Shown here one piece after another: positions 7,212 through 15,598 of a stretch of 25,582 bases of DNA. Under the pieces are notes generated by a model, which worked only from the letters and a program-made list of their open reading frames with translations, did not search any database and was not told where the DNA came from. The DNA is taken from NCBI GenBank assembly GCA_023426275.1, contig JAFABC010000242.1:1-25582 (forward strand), in the 5' to 3' direction. How positions within the stretch are numbered: position 1 is the first letter of the stretch; every line of letters begins with the position of its first letter. The DNA comes from Pseudomonadota bacterium (lineage in GTDB: Bacteria; Desulfobacterota; Desulfovibrionia; Desulfovibrionales; Desulfovibrionaceae). Both the position numbers and the translations under genes were made by a program.

Positions 7212-9634
7212 TGCGGCAACCTCACCTTGAGGGCGACGGCCACGGACGTAAACAGTTCGATCCAGGCGGCGGCGTCCGCGTCCTCGCCGGCCGCCGCCGC
7301 CATGGCCGCCGGGTAGCGTTCCCGGGACAGGTCGAAGACGACGTTTTGGGCCTTCCAAAGGTTCAAGCCCATGGGCAGCGCGTGCAGCCGCTCCAGGGCC
7401 TCGCCGACATTGGCCAGCAAGGCGACGTCGTCCGGGTCCTCCCCAAAGGCCGCCAGCCGGCGGTTGACCCAGTCCGCGCCGACAAGTCCCAGCTTTTTGT
7501 AATCCAGGTCCAGGCCGAAACGGCGGGCGTCCTGGATCAGGCTGTCAAAGCGCTCGAGGTCGATGTCCTCGCCGGCCAGCAGATTCCTGATGTCGGTTTC
7601 CACGACAAACGCGGCGGCTTCCAGGAAATGCCGGGGGATGGGCATGGAAATCCACTGGAGAAAGCTCAGGATCGCGTAGTTGTTTTCGTAAATCTGCCGG
7701 TACATGGCCTCGGCGTTCTGAAATTCCGGCGTGAGCACCTCGCCCACCACCTTGCGTTGCTCGTCGCGGAACAGATGCCAGATGGAGAAAATGTGGGTTT
7801 CGAAATGGGCGTCCAGGGTGCGGATGGTTTCCGGCATGTCGCCGCGCTCGAACACCTCGCGCAAATCGTCGGCCATGGCGTCGAAGCTGGCCGGATCGCG
7901 ATAGGGACGCAGACCGCAGCTCAAATTCTGGCCGCCGGCATGGACCACGGCGAAGGTGGCGTCGAGGGCCTCCCAGGTGACGCGGGAGCGGATGGTGGCC
8001 CGGCCGGTGAGCAGCTGGGCCCGGCCGGCGCTGTGGCGCTGGAGATCCTCGCCGTAGACCCGGTAGCAGCCGTACTGGTAGTGCTCGTCGTACTCCTCGA
8101 ACAACAGCGACATGGCGTAATGCGCACCCACCCGCATGAGGTCCACGGCGGCCGGCTTGGCGTATTTTTCGTAGGCCTCGCGTCCCGTGGACAGCACATT
8201 GCTCGGGGCGTTTTCCAGGATGCGGGCAAAGGGCTCCTCCAGCCGGCTGCCGTCGATCTCCTCGGCCAGCTGGATGGTCCGGGCGGCGTATTGCAGGATC
8301 TGCGTCGTCTCGATGCCGGAGATTTCGTCGAAGAACCAGCCGCAGCTGGTGAAGTTGAGCATGGCGAAGCGTTGCAGCTCCATGAGCTTGAGCGCCGTCA
8401 CCTGCTGCGGTTCGGTCAGCCGGCGCCGCTGCCAGGCATTGAGGAAATTGGCGACCGTTTCCCGGCTGCGGTCGTTGATCACGGCGATGTAGGCGTCCCG
8501 CGCCGCCCAGGGATCGCGAAAGAACTTCGCCCCCGTGCGTTCGTGGATCTCCACGCAGCGGTCGCGCAGCCAGTCCATGGCCTTGCGCAGCGGTGCGCGC
8601 CATTGCTGCTGCCAATGGCCGTGCATGCCGGAATTGCAGCCGCAGTCCGCGCGCCAGCGCTCCACGCCGTGCACGCAGCTCCAGGACGAGTTGTCGTAAA
8701 TTTCGGCCTCGAACCGGGGCGGATGCCGGTCGAGGTAGGCGGCGTAATTGATGAGCTCCACCGAGGGGTCGGTCTCCACCAGGGACAGGCAATACGTGAG
8801 CGCCATCTCCCCGGAGGGGTGGTGGTGGCCGTAGGTCTCGCCATCGGTGGCCACGTGCACGATCTGCGGCCAGTCCCGACCCGCGTCGGTGAACGCGGCC
8901 ATGAGCCGGCCATGGAAGGCCTCGCCGCTTTCCAGCATGTCGCCGAAGGCCATGTCCTGGGAAATGGGGCCATCGTAAAAAAACACGGCAAAGGTGCGGC
9001 CGTCGGGCAGACGGACGTTGTAGGGCGTGGTGGGATCGACGCGGCTGTCGGACACGTCCCACCAGTCGCCGCCGTCCAGGGACCGCACCCGGGCGGCCTG
9101 TCGCGGGGCCAGCACGGTGAAGCGCAGGCCGGCGTCGGCCAGAATGGACAGCGTCTCCAGGTCCACGGCCGCCTCGGGCAGCCACATGCCCTCGGGCTCG
9201 CGGCCAAAGCGCATCCGGAAGTCCTCCACGCCCCAGCGCACCTGCGTGATCTTGTCCCGACGGCTGGCCAGGGGCAGGATCATGTGGTTGAACGCCTGGG
9301 CCATGGCCGAACCGTGTCCGTCGAAGCGCTCCATGGACAAGGCGTCCGCGTCGATGATGGCCTGATGCAGCTTGGGATGATGCCGTTGCAGCCAGGACAG
9401 GAGGGTCGGGCCGAAATTGAAGCTGATCTTGGAATAGTTGTTGATGATGTCCATGATCCGGCCCTCGCCGTCGAGGATGCGGGAGCCGGAATTGGGGCCG
9501 TAGCATTCGGCCGTGATGCGCTCGTTCCAATCGTGATAGGGATGGGCCGAATCCTGGACCTCGACTTCCTCCAGCCAGGGATTTTCCCGGGGCGGCTGGT
9601 AAAAATGCCCGTGAATGCAGATGTAGCGGTTCAT
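7208..9634 (-). CDS. Glycoside hydrolase family 57 protein with DUF3536 domain
   Basis: An 808-residue predicted cytoplasmic GH57 enzyme. The N-terminal motif HGHFYQPPR (residues 8-16) is the GH57 region 1 signature, GMWLPE places the likely nucleophile at E154, and HVATDGETYGHHH places the likely acid/base at D264. The C-terminal half matches what I know as DUF3536. GH57 enzymes act on alpha-glucans (amylase, branching enzyme, amylopullulanase, 4-alpha-glucanotransferase), but this subgroup has no reaction I can name. The start at 9634 is chosen because it makes an ATGA overlap with the treZ stop and has AGGAGGG nine bases upstream; an ATG 21 bases earlier lies deeper in treZ. It is locked between treZ and treY by ATGA overlaps on both sides, which argues for a step in the same trehalose pathway, perhaps glucan trimming or debranching in place of TreX. 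Confidence 0.92.
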   Translation of the reverse strand: MNRYICIHGHFYQPPRENPWLEEVEVQDSAHPYHDWNERITAECYGPNSGSRILDGEGRIMDIINNYSKISFNFGPTLLSWLQRHHPKLHQAIIDADALSMERFDGHGSAMAQAFNHMILPLASRRDKITQVRWGVEDFRMRFGREPEGMWLPEAAVDLETLSILADAGLRFTVLAPRQAARVRSLDGGDWWDVSDSRVDPTTPYNVRLPDGRTFAVFFYDGPISQDMAFGDMLESGEAFHGRLMAAFTDAGRDWPQIVHVATDGETYGHHHPSGEMALTYCLSLVETDPSVELINYAAYLDRHPPRFEAEIYDNSSWSCVHGVERWRADCGCNSGMHGHWQQQWRAPLRKAMDWLRDRCVEIHERTGAKFFRDPWAARDAYIAVINDRSRETVANFLNAWQRRRLTEPQQVTALKLMELQRFAMLNFTSCGWFFDEISGIETTQILQYAARTIQLAEEIDGSRLEEPFARILENAPSNVLSTGREAYEKYAKPAAVDLMRVGAHYAMSLLFEEYDEHYQYGCYRVYGEDLQRHSAGRAQLLTGRATIRSRVTWEALDATFAVVHAGGQNLSCGLRPYRDPASFDAMADDLREVFERGDMPETIRTLDAHFETHIFSIWHLFRDEQRKVVGEVLTPEFQNAEAMYRQIYENNYAILSFLQWISMPIPRHFLEAAAFVVETDIRNLLAGEDIDLERFDSLIQDARRFGLDLDYKKLGLVGADWVNRRLAAFGEDPDDVALLANVGEALERLHALPMGLNLWKAQNVVFDLSRERYPAAMAAAAGEDADAAAWIELFTSVAVALKVRLPQ

Positions 9635-11490
9635 GCGACAACACCCTCCTCGCATTTGTACACCACGGCGTGAAGGGCCGGCAGGGTGATGGCGGCGGCC
9701 AGTCGCCCGGGCAACGGGCTGCCCTGGCCGCCAAAACGGGGTTCAGCCGAATCGAGCAACCGGACGTAGTCCTTGGGCGGACAGGCCGCGCCGACCGAAA
9801 CACGCGCCGCCCTCCGGCCGGTGTTGCCAAGCAGCAGATAGCGGCCGTCCGCGCCCCGGCGCTCCAGGGCGATGGCCCCGGCCGCGTCCAGCGGCCAGAC
9901 GCGGCACATGCGCCGCCGGGAATCGCCCAGGGCCGGGCTGTGGCGCCGCAGGGCCAGCAGGGCCTTGTGCCAGGCGAACATGCCGGCGTGCGCCGGCGCG
10001 CCGAGCTTGTCCCAGTCGGGCCGACTGGCCTCGAAGGTGGCCACGTCAAAGGGATCGGGCACCTGTCCCCGCCAGCGGAAACTGGCGAACTCCCGCTTGC
10101 GGCCCTGGCACACGGCAGCCACGAGACCGGCGTCGAGATGGCTGATAAAATACTGAAACGGCCGGTCCTCGCCCCACTCCTCGCCCATGAAGAAAAGCGG
10201 CGATCCCGGCGAAAACACCAGCAGCGCGGCGGCGACCCTGGCCGCCTCGGGACCGATCAGGGAGACGAGGCGCTCGCCCCGGGCCCGGTTGCCGATCTGA
10301 TCATGGTTTTGCAGGCAATTGACGAACCGGTCGGTCGGCAGGTGCGAGGCGTCGGCGCCCCGGGCATGGCCGAAAAAGGCCGAATGCCGCCCGGCATAGA
10401 CAAAGCCCTCGGCCATGGCCGTAATCAGGTCGTCGCGCCGGCCGAAGTCGGCGTAATAGCCGCGCGTTTCGCCGGTCAAAAGCGCGTGGGCGGCGTGGTG
10501 GAAATCGTCGTTCCACACGCCGTCGAGGCCAAGCCCCCCGGCTGCGGCGTCGGTGATGACGGTCGGATCGTTGACGTGGGTTTCGGCCACGAGAAAGGCG
10601 CGCCGGCCGGCCGCGACCTGCCAGTCGGCCACGGCCGCGGCCAGTTCGGCCACGATAGGCACCGGACTCTGGTCGTAGATGGCGTGCACGGCGTCGAGGC
10701 GCAGGCCGTCGATGTGGAAATCACGCAGCCAGGAAAGCGCGTTGTCGATGAAAAAGGCGCGCACCGGACCGCTTCGCGGCCCGTCGAAATTAACCGCCTC
10801 GCCCCAAGGGGTATGGTAGCGATCGGTGAAATAGGGGCCGAAATCGCGCAGGTAGTTCCCCTCGGGGCCGAGGTGGTTGTAGACCACGTCCAGGACCACG
10901 GCCAGACCGTGCGCGTGGCAGGCGTCCACCAGCCGGGCCAGCCCGTGGGGACCGCCATAGGCCTGGCTGGCCGCGTAGGGATAGGTGCCGTCGTAGCCCC
11001 AGTTGCGCCCGCCCGGGAACTGGGCCACGGGCATAAGCTCCAGACAGGTGACGCCCAGCTCGACCAGATGGGGCAGCCGGTCGATGACGGCCTCGAAGGT
11101 GCCTTGCGGGGTGAAGGTGCCGACATGGATTTCGTAATAGATGCGCCGTTCGGGCGGCGGCGGCACAAACGCAGCGTCGGTCCAGACAAAATCCGTCACA
11201 TCGACCAGGGCCGAGGGACCGTGTACATCATCGGGTTGCCAGCGCGAGGCCGGGTCGGCGCGGCGCGTGTCGCCGTCGAGTTGGAACTGATAGCGCGTCC
11301 CAGGAGCAAGGTCCGGGACCTCCAGGGAAAAATAGCCGTCCGGCAGTGGTTGCATTGGCAACGTCGCGCCGGTTTCGGGAAGGATCAATGCAAGGCGTTT
11401 GCGATTGGGCGCCCAGGTGGTAAAGCGCCATGTGGAGGGACCGGTCTTCCGCGCGCCGACCGGCAAAGCTGCGGCAGGGATTCGTTGCAT
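9631..11490 (-). CDS. treZ: Malto-oligosyltrehalose trehalohydrolase (GH13)
   Basis: A 619-residue enzyme that releases free trehalose from maltooligosyl-trehalose made by TreY. An N-terminal CBM48-like/E-set domain (about 10-110, with STWRFTTWAPNRK) precedes the GH13 barrel. Catalytic residues visible are D266 in GLRLDAVHAI (nucleophile), E303 in FLVAETHV (acid/base) and D397 in QNHDQIGNR. The motif WGYDGTYPYA is typical of TreZ and glycogen branching relatives. It is the first gene of the treZ-GH57-treY set and starts 67 bp after radA. The ATG at 11490 has no clear Shine-Dalgarno sequence and lies inside a perfect 18-bp palindrome, which suggests special control of transcription or initiation. 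No other in-frame start nearby keeps the N-terminal domain whole. Confidence 0.96.
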   Translation of the reverse strand: MQRIPAAALPVGARKTGPSTWRFTTWAPNRKRLALILPETGATLPMQPLPDGYFSLEVPDLAPGTRYQFQLDGDTRRADPASRWQPDDVHGPSALVDVTDFVWTDAAFVPPPPERRIYYEIHVGTFTPQGTFEAVIDRLPHLVELGVTCLELMPVAQFPGGRNWGYDGTYPYAASQAYGGPHGLARLVDACHAHGLAVVLDVVYNHLGPEGNYLRDFGPYFTDRYHTPWGEAVNFDGPRSGPVRAFFIDNALSWLRDFHIDGLRLDAVHAIYDQSPVPIVAELAAAVADWQVAAGRRAFLVAETHVNDPTVITDAAAGGLGLDGVWNDDFHHAAHALLTGETRGYYADFGRRDDLITAMAEGFVYAGRHSAFFGHARGADASHLPTDRFVNCLQNHDQIGNRARGERLVSLIGPEAARVAAALLVFSPGSPLFFMGEEWGEDRPFQYFISHLDAGLVAAVCQGRKREFASFRWRGQVPDPFDVATFEASRPDWDKLGAPAHAGMFAWHKALLALRRHSPALGDSRRRMCRVWPLDAAGAIALERRGADGRYLLLGNTGRRAARVSVGAACPPKDYVRLLDSAEPRFGGQGSPLPGRLAAAITLPALHAVVYKCEEGVVA

Positions 11491-11504
11491 ACAAATTTGT
11501 ATGC
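11487..11504. promoter_or_regulatory. Perfect 18-bp palindrome covering the treZ start codon
   Basis: GCATACAAATTTGTATGC is its own reverse complement across all 18 bases. It stands out as AT-rich in a GC-rich setting. On the - strand the treZ ATG is bases 15-17 of the palindrome. As DNA it could be an operator for a dimeric repressor of the trehalose operon. As RNA it could fold into a 7-bp stem with an AAUU loop that hides the start codon. No regulator gene lies next to it in this window. Confidence 0.55.
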
Positions 11505-11557
11505 CGCAAATCCCAGGACTGGTCAAATCACATTTCGGATATGTTTCCCGGACGTTG

Positions 11558-12901
11558 TTACGGTGCGGCGAAGAGCACACGCGCCAGTCCGGCCAGGTCC
11601 TCCACCTTGGGACCAAGCCTGCCGGCGGCCGGACACAACACCGGACCATAGCCCAGACGCTCGGCCTGCTTGAGGCGTGTTTCCTGGGCGGCCACCGGCC
11701 GAATGCGGCCGGACAGGTCCACTTCGCCCCAAAACACCGCGCCCGGGGGTAACGGTTTTTCGTAAAACGAGGACAGCACCGCGGCGGCGATGCCGAGATC
11801 GAGTCCGGGGTCCGGGATTTTGAGCCCGCCGCCGATCTTGGCGTAGATGTCGGCCTGCCCGAGATTGAGCCGCAACCGCTTTTCCAGCACCGCCAGCAGC
11901 AGATGCAGCCGGCCGACGTCCAGACCGAGCGCCGCCCGGCGCGGCACGGCCAGGAAGGACTTGGCCGCCAGGGCCTGCACCTCCACGGCAAAAGGCCGGC
12001 GACCCTCCACGGCCATGACCACGGCCGAGCCCGAGGCGGCCACGTCGCGGTCCCCCAGAAAAAACGTGGACGGATCGGGCACCTCGGAAAGCCCCTGCTC
12101 GCGCATTTCCATGACGAGCAGTTCGTCGGTGGGACCGTAGCGGTTTTTGAGCACCCGCAGAATGCGAAAGAGATGCCGGCGCTCACCTTCGAGATAGAGC
12201 ACCGTGTCGACCATGTGCTCCAGCAGCTTGGGACCGGCGATCTGTCCTTCCTTGGTCACATGGCCGACCAGGATCAGGCAGGCCTGACCGCGCTTGGCCG
12301 CTTCCACGCAGGACGCGGCCACGGAGCGCACCTGGGACACCGAACCGGCCGCGCCCTCCACCCCGGCCACGTGCATGGTCTGGACGGAATCGACAATGAC
12401 CAGATCGGGCGGCGGCGACGCGCCAAGCACGTCCACCACCGCGCCGGCGTCGGTGGTCGAGGCGGCAAGCAGGGTGTCGTGGAGCACGCCCAGGCGTTCG
12501 GCCCGGGCCTTGAGCTGGGGCAGGGATTCCTCGCCGGACACGTAGACGACCCGGCGGCCGGCCGCCGCGGCCAGTCCGGCCAGTTCGAGCAGCAGCGTGG
12601 ACTTGCCGATGCCCGGCTCGCCGCCAAGGAGCACCGCGCCGCCCGGGGTCAGGCCGCCGCCAAGCACCCGGTCCAGACCGGCAATGCCCGTGGGAACCGG
12701 ACGAAAATCCTCGTCGGGATGACTGGACAGCGGGATGGGCACGGCCACGCCGGCCGCCGCGACCGCACCGGCGCGGCCGGGACCGGCCACGCCCTCGACC
12801 AGGGTGTTCCAGGCCCCGCACCGGGGACACTGGCCCCGCCAGGTCGGCGACACGCCGCCGCAGGCCGAACAGGTGAAAACGCGCTTGGCCTTGGCCGCCA
12901 T
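11558..12901 (-). CDS. radA: DNA repair protein RadA
   Basis: A 447-residue RecA-related ATPase that acts in recombinational repair by promoting branch migration of recombination intermediates. Domains in order: a four-cysteine zinc finger (C11, C14, C25, C28), a RecA-like core with Walker A GEPGIGKST at 94-102, the RadA signature KNRYGPTDE from K252, and a C-terminal Lon-protease-like domain with the usual ALGLDVGRLHLLLAVLEKR segment. Length is normal. Its start codon lies one base after the stop of the zinc-ribbon gene, so the two are coupled. treZ follows after 67 bp containing an operator-like palindrome, so the trehalose genes may have a separate control. Confidence 0.97.
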   Translation of the reverse strand: MAAKAKRVFTCSACGGVSPTWRGQCPRCGAWNTLVEGVAGPGRAGAVAAAGVAVPIPLSSHPDEDFRPVPTGIAGLDRVLGGGLTPGGAVLLGGEPGIGKSTLLLELAGLAAAAGRRVVYVSGEESLPQLKARAERLGVLHDTLLAASTTDAGAVVDVLGASPPPDLVIVDSVQTMHVAGVEGAAGSVSQVRSVAASCVEAAKRGQACLILVGHVTKEGQIAGPKLLEHMVDTVLYLEGERRHLFRILRVLKNRYGPTDELLVMEMREQGLSEVPDPSTFFLGDRDVAASGSAVVMAVEGRRPFAVEVQALAAKSFLAVPRRAALGLDVGRLHLLLAVLEKRLRLNLGQADIYAKIGGGLKIPDPGLDLGIAAAVLSSFYEKPLPPGAVFWGEVDLSGRIRPVAAQETRLKQAERLGYGPVLCPAAGRLGPKVEDLAGLARVLFAAP

Positions 12902-12902
12902 G

Positions 12903-13967
12903 CTACTGCCGGGGCGGGTCCTTGGCGTCGATGACCTTGACGCCGAACTCCTTGACCGCTTCGGGCGGATCGAAAAAGACGACCATAAACGGCGTCTCGC
13001 CGCCCGGCGCGATGTTGGTGTTGTTGGTGAGCACGCCGACCTGGGAGGTCAGGGCGTTTTTGAGTTCGTCGCGGGTCATGACCTGCAGTTGAAACAAGGA
13101 AACGGTGTTGCCGGCCAGCTCCTCCTGGGTGGCCAGGGAGGCGCCCTTCTCGTCGAACAGCGTGGCCGAAAGCTTGATCATTTCCTTGGGCGTCTTGAAA
13201 TTGTTGACCGCCTTGCCCTCGATGACGAACAGCTGCCCCGCCTTCTCGTTGGAGACGTAATACTGGCGGACGTTTTGCAGCATGATGTCCTTGACCTTGG
13301 CCGTCTCCTCGGGCTTGGCCGGCGTTTCGGGCGCGGCCTGCCCCTGCTCGGCGGCCGGCTTTTCCGGGGCGGCCGTCCCGGGGGCGGGCTTGCCGGGTTC
13401 GGCCGGAGCCGAGGCGGCCGGCGGCGCGCCGGCATCCTTGGCGGCCTTTTTGCCCGGCCAGAGGTCCAGGAAATACACGGCCGCGATCGTGGCCGCCACG
13501 ATAACGCACACGGCAACCAGGATGATGGTGACGCGCCGGCGTCGATCTTTTGACGCCGCGCTGCCGGACAGGGAAAGATCGGCCACATCGTCGAGGCTGA
13601 ATCCCGGCTTGACCGGCGTCTCGTCGGGTTCCTGGGCGGCCTCGTCCTCGGCCGGCCCCTCGTAGGTCTCGGAATGAAAGAGATCCGGGGGCGCGTCATC
13701 CTCGTCCCGGCCCGCATCGGCGTCGGCGGAGGCGGCGGACGCGGCCGGCGCCGGGGTTTCCCGCTGCGGCGCGGCCTCGGGGGCGGCCATGTCGTCGGGG
13801 AAGTCGAAATCCGTCAACCCGCCGCTGTCTTCCGGAGCGGACGGCGCGGGCGGATCGACATGAAACACATGGCGGCATTTGCCGCAGCGCAGCTTCGCGC
13901 CCGACGGGCCGATCTTGTCGTCGGGGAGCTTGAACTTGGACTGGCAATTGGGGCACTCAACAATCAT
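12903..13967 (-). CDS. Zinc-ribbon (MJ0042) and DUF3426 single-pass membrane protein
   Basis: A 354-residue protein. The N-terminus is an MJ0042-type zinc ribbon with C5, C8, C28 and C31. A long acidic, Ala/Pro-rich low-complexity stretch (about 38-140) follows, then a basic RRRR and one transmembrane helix at about 146-167. A second Ala/Pro/Glu-rich linker leads to a C-terminal domain (about 225-354) resembling DUF3426, which I expect outside the membrane on the periplasmic side, with the ribbon in the cytoplasm. The function of the family is unknown. Proteins like this are common in delta-type proteobacteria. It is placed one base upstream of radA and 61 bp after hpt on the same strand. A GGGAT-type ribosome site precedes the ATG. 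Confidence 0.85.
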   Translation of the reverse strand: MIVECPNCQSKFKLPDDKIGPSGAKLRCGKCRHVFHVDPPAPSAPEDSGGLTDFDFPDDMAAPEAAPQRETPAPAASAASADADAGRDEDDAPPDLFHSETYEGPAEDEAAQEPDETPVKPGFSLDDVADLSLSGSAASKDRRRRVTIILVAVCVIVAATIAAVYFLDLWPGKKAAKDAGAPPAASAPAEPGKPAPGTAAPEKPAAEQGQAAPETPAKPEETAKVKDIMLQNVRQYYVSNEKAGQLFVIEGKAVNNFKTPKEMIKLSATLFDEKGASLATQEELAGNTVSLFQLQVMTRDELKNALTSQVGVLTNNTNIAPGGETPFMVVFFDPPEAVKEFGVKVIDAKDPPRQ

Positions 13968-14028
13968 GGCGCTTCATCCCACTGTCGGTTGCGGTTTGGA
14001 CCACTCCATGCAATTCGGGGGCCGTTTT

Positions 14029-14550
14029 CTACCGAACCAGTTCGTACACGCCGCGCAGCCGCCGCAACCGCTCGCCGATGTCCATGCCGTAGCCCACGAG
14101 ATACACGGGCGGCGCGGGAAAGCCGACGAAGTCCACGGTCACGTCAACCTCACGACGGTAGGGCTTGTCCAACAGCGAGCAGATCTTGAGGCTGGCCGGG
14201 TTGCGTCGCGCGAGGATATCCAGGAGATAGGCCAGGGAGCGTCCGGTGTCCACGATGTCCTCGACCAGCAGGACATGCCGGCCGGCGATGTCCGTCTCCA
14301 TGTCGATCAGAAAGCGCAGCTCCCCCGGGCTCGTCCCGTCGCCATAACTGGCCACGCGGATGAAATCGAGCACCGGGCAAAAGGAAAGCGCCCGCAGCAG
14401 ATCGGCCATAAACGGCAGCGCGCCCTTGAGCACGCCGACCATGACCACGTCTTTCTTATCGGCGTACCAGGCCGACACCTCCCGGCCGAGTTCGGCCACG
14501 CGGGAGGCAATGACCGCCTCCCCGAACACCTCGCGCAACGTTTCCGACAT
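14029..14550 (-). CDS. hpt: Hypoxanthine phosphoribosyltransferase
   Basis: A 173-residue cytoplasmic purine salvage enzyme that joins hypoxanthine (and usually guanine) to PRPP to give IMP or GMP. The PRPP-binding signature VLLVEDIVDTG is at 93-103. The flexible-loop SYG is at 68-70 and the LKG cis-peptide motif at 41-43. Length is normal for bacterial HPRT. The ATG at 14550 has GGGGAG three to four bases upstream; an open frame extending to 14709 would run through the preceding gene and is not needed. It follows the GNAT gene after 52 bp that hold a large palindrome. Confidence 0.96.
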   Translation of the reverse strand: MSETLREVFGEAVIASRVAELGREVSAWYADKKDVVMVGVLKGALPFMADLLRALSFCPVLDFIRVASYGDGTSPGELRFLIDMETDIAGRHVLLVEDIVDTGRSLAYLLDILARRNPASLKICSLLDKPYRREVDVTVDFVGFPAPPVYLVGYGMDIGERLRRLRGVYELVR

Positions 14551-14574
14551 GTCTCCCCGCAATTCGAAATTTGG

Positions 14575-14596
14575 CGGACGGCCGCGCGGCCGTCCG
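14575..14596. repeat. Perfect 22-bp GC palindrome between GNAT gene and hpt
   Basis: CGGACGGCCGC at 14575-14585 is followed at once by its reverse complement GCGGCCGTCCG at 14586-14596. On the - strand it lies six bases after the GNAT stop and 24 bases before the hpt start. It would make a strong RNA hairpin in the intercistronic gap: an mRNA stabiliser, partial terminator, or a small mobile palindromic unit if it recurs in the genome. Confidence 0.55.
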
Positions 14597-14602
14597 GGCG
14601 TT

Positions 14603-15070
14603 CTACATTTCCATGAGCAACGAGTGCTCGTCGCATTCCGGAAACTTGGGGCAATTGATGCAATCGGCCCAGACCTTCTGCGGCAGGCGTTCCTTTTCCA
14701 CCGGGGCAAAGCCCAGGCGCTCGAAGAAATGCGGCCGGTAGGTCAGGGTGAAGACCTTGTAAATACCCAGGGTCACGGCGTCGGACAGGCAGGCCTCGAC
14801 CAGCTTGCCGCCCCAGCCCTGTTTTTGCACGGTTTCGTCCACGGCCAGGGAGCGGATTTCGGCGATATCCTCCCAGGTGATGGACAGGGCGCAGCAGCCA
14901 AGGATGCCCGGCGTGTCGTGGACGGCCAGCACGAAGAAATCCCGCAGATGGCTGTAGAGCTGGTTAAATGAGCGCGGCAGCAGGAATTCCTTGCGGGCGC
15001 AGTGCATAAGGAGGGCGTGGATATGCTTGACGTCCTGGATGCGTGCCTTGCGAATGAAGTACCCGCTCAT
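14603..15070 (-). CDS. GNAT N-acetyltransferase, probable short N-acetylglutamate synthase (ArgA-like)
   Basis: A 155-residue GNAT-fold acetyltransferase. The sequence RSLAVDE followed by QKQGWGGKLVE is the acetyl-CoA pyrophosphate-binding loop (motif A). The opening IRKARIQDVKHIHALL and the C-terminal cysteine motif DCINCPKFPECDE (C137, C140, C146) are what I know from short arginine-pathway N-acetylglutamate synthases of delta-type proteobacteria, which would acetylate glutamate as the first step of arginine synthesis. That substrate is inferred from family resemblance; a generic acetyltransferase is the alternative. Its ATG overlaps the stop of the TlpA-like gene as ATGA. The next gene is hpt. 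Confidence 0.82.
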   Translation of the reverse strand: MSGYFIRKARIQDVKHIHALLMHCARKEFLLPRSFNQLYSHLRDFFVLAVHDTPGILGCCALSITWEDIAEIRSLAVDETVQKQGWGGKLVEACLSDAVTLGIYKVFTLTYRPHFFERLGFAPVEKERLPQKVWADCINCPKFPECDEHSLLMEM

Positions 15071-15546
15071 GATCCGCTGGCCTTGAGCAGGCCGTCGATG
15101 GCCCGCCGCAGTTCCTTGCCGGGCATGTAGCCGGCATGGTTGAGGGCCTGCTGCCCCGTCCCGTCGTACACGAGGGTTTTGGGGATCATGGTGATGCCGA
15201 AGGTTTCCATGACATCGGGATCGGCCAGATGGACCGGGAAGTTAAACGGCGTCTGCTTCACGAAGCGGGCATAGGCTTCCGGGTCCTGGTCGAGGGAAAT
15301 GCCGATAAAGACGACCTTGTCGTCGGGGTAGTGCTTGCGGGCCTCGATGAAGTCCGGAATCTCCATCAGGCACGGCCGGCACCAGGAGGCGAAGAAATCG
15401 ACCACCACCACCTTGCCCTGGGCCGCGACAACGGCGTCAAGCACCTGCTGCCCCTTGATGGGGCCGGCGTCCTGGGCGGCCGCCCGCGACAGCGGAGCCA
15501 GCAGCAGGACGACAAGGAACACGATACAACGTAGGCGCAAGGACAT
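15067..15546 (-). CDS. TlpA/ResA-like thioredoxin-fold protein, exported
   Basis: A 159-residue thiol-disulfide protein. Residues 1-24 form a signal peptide (basic start, hydrophobic CIVFLVVLLLAPL, likely cleavage after RAAA). The thioredoxin domain carries WCRPC at 55-59 (redox cysteines C56 and C59) and the cis-proline in MIPKTLV, so it should act in the periplasm, reducing protein disulfides, for example during cytochrome c maturation; the partner is unknown. Start choice is uncertain: GGAGG touches the ATG at 15546 with no spacer, whereas a TTG at 15540 (codon 3) has an ideal six-base spacing. It ends in an ATGA overlap with the GNAT gene. A GGCGGG/CCCGCC hairpin lies just upstream. Confidence 0.88.
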   Translation of the reverse strand: MSLRLRCIVFLVVLLLAPLSRAAAQDAGPIKGQQVLDAVVAAQGKVVVVDFFASWCRPCLMEIPDFIEARKHYPDDKVVFIGISLDQDPEAYARFVKQTPFNFPVHLADPDVMETFGITMIPKTLVYDGTGQQALNHAGYMPGKELRRAIDGLLKASGS

Positions 15547-15561
15547 CCTCCAAAGAGACGC

Positions 15562-15579
15562 GGCGGGCTCGCACCCGCC
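15562..15579 (-). terminator. Hairpin between metH and TlpA-like gene
   Basis: GGCGGG (15562-15567) pairs with CCCGCC (15574-15579) around a 6-base loop. Read on the - strand it is followed by GCGTCTCTTT and then the TlpA-like ribosome site. It may weakly terminate metH transcripts or only separate the two cistrons. Confidence 0.35.
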
Positions 15580-15598
15580 TCGCCCGGTTTACTCCAAA

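Noticed and set aside
3852..7316. 1154-codon open frame on the + strand opposite treY
   Set aside because: It is antisense to a clear TreY and reflects the high GC at third codon positions. Its translation is low-complexity Gly/Ala/Arg/Pro/His-rich with no domain.
7211..9673. 820-codon open frame on the + strand opposite the GH57 gene
   Set aside because: Same composition artefact; the - strand protein has conserved GH57 motifs and coupled neighbours.
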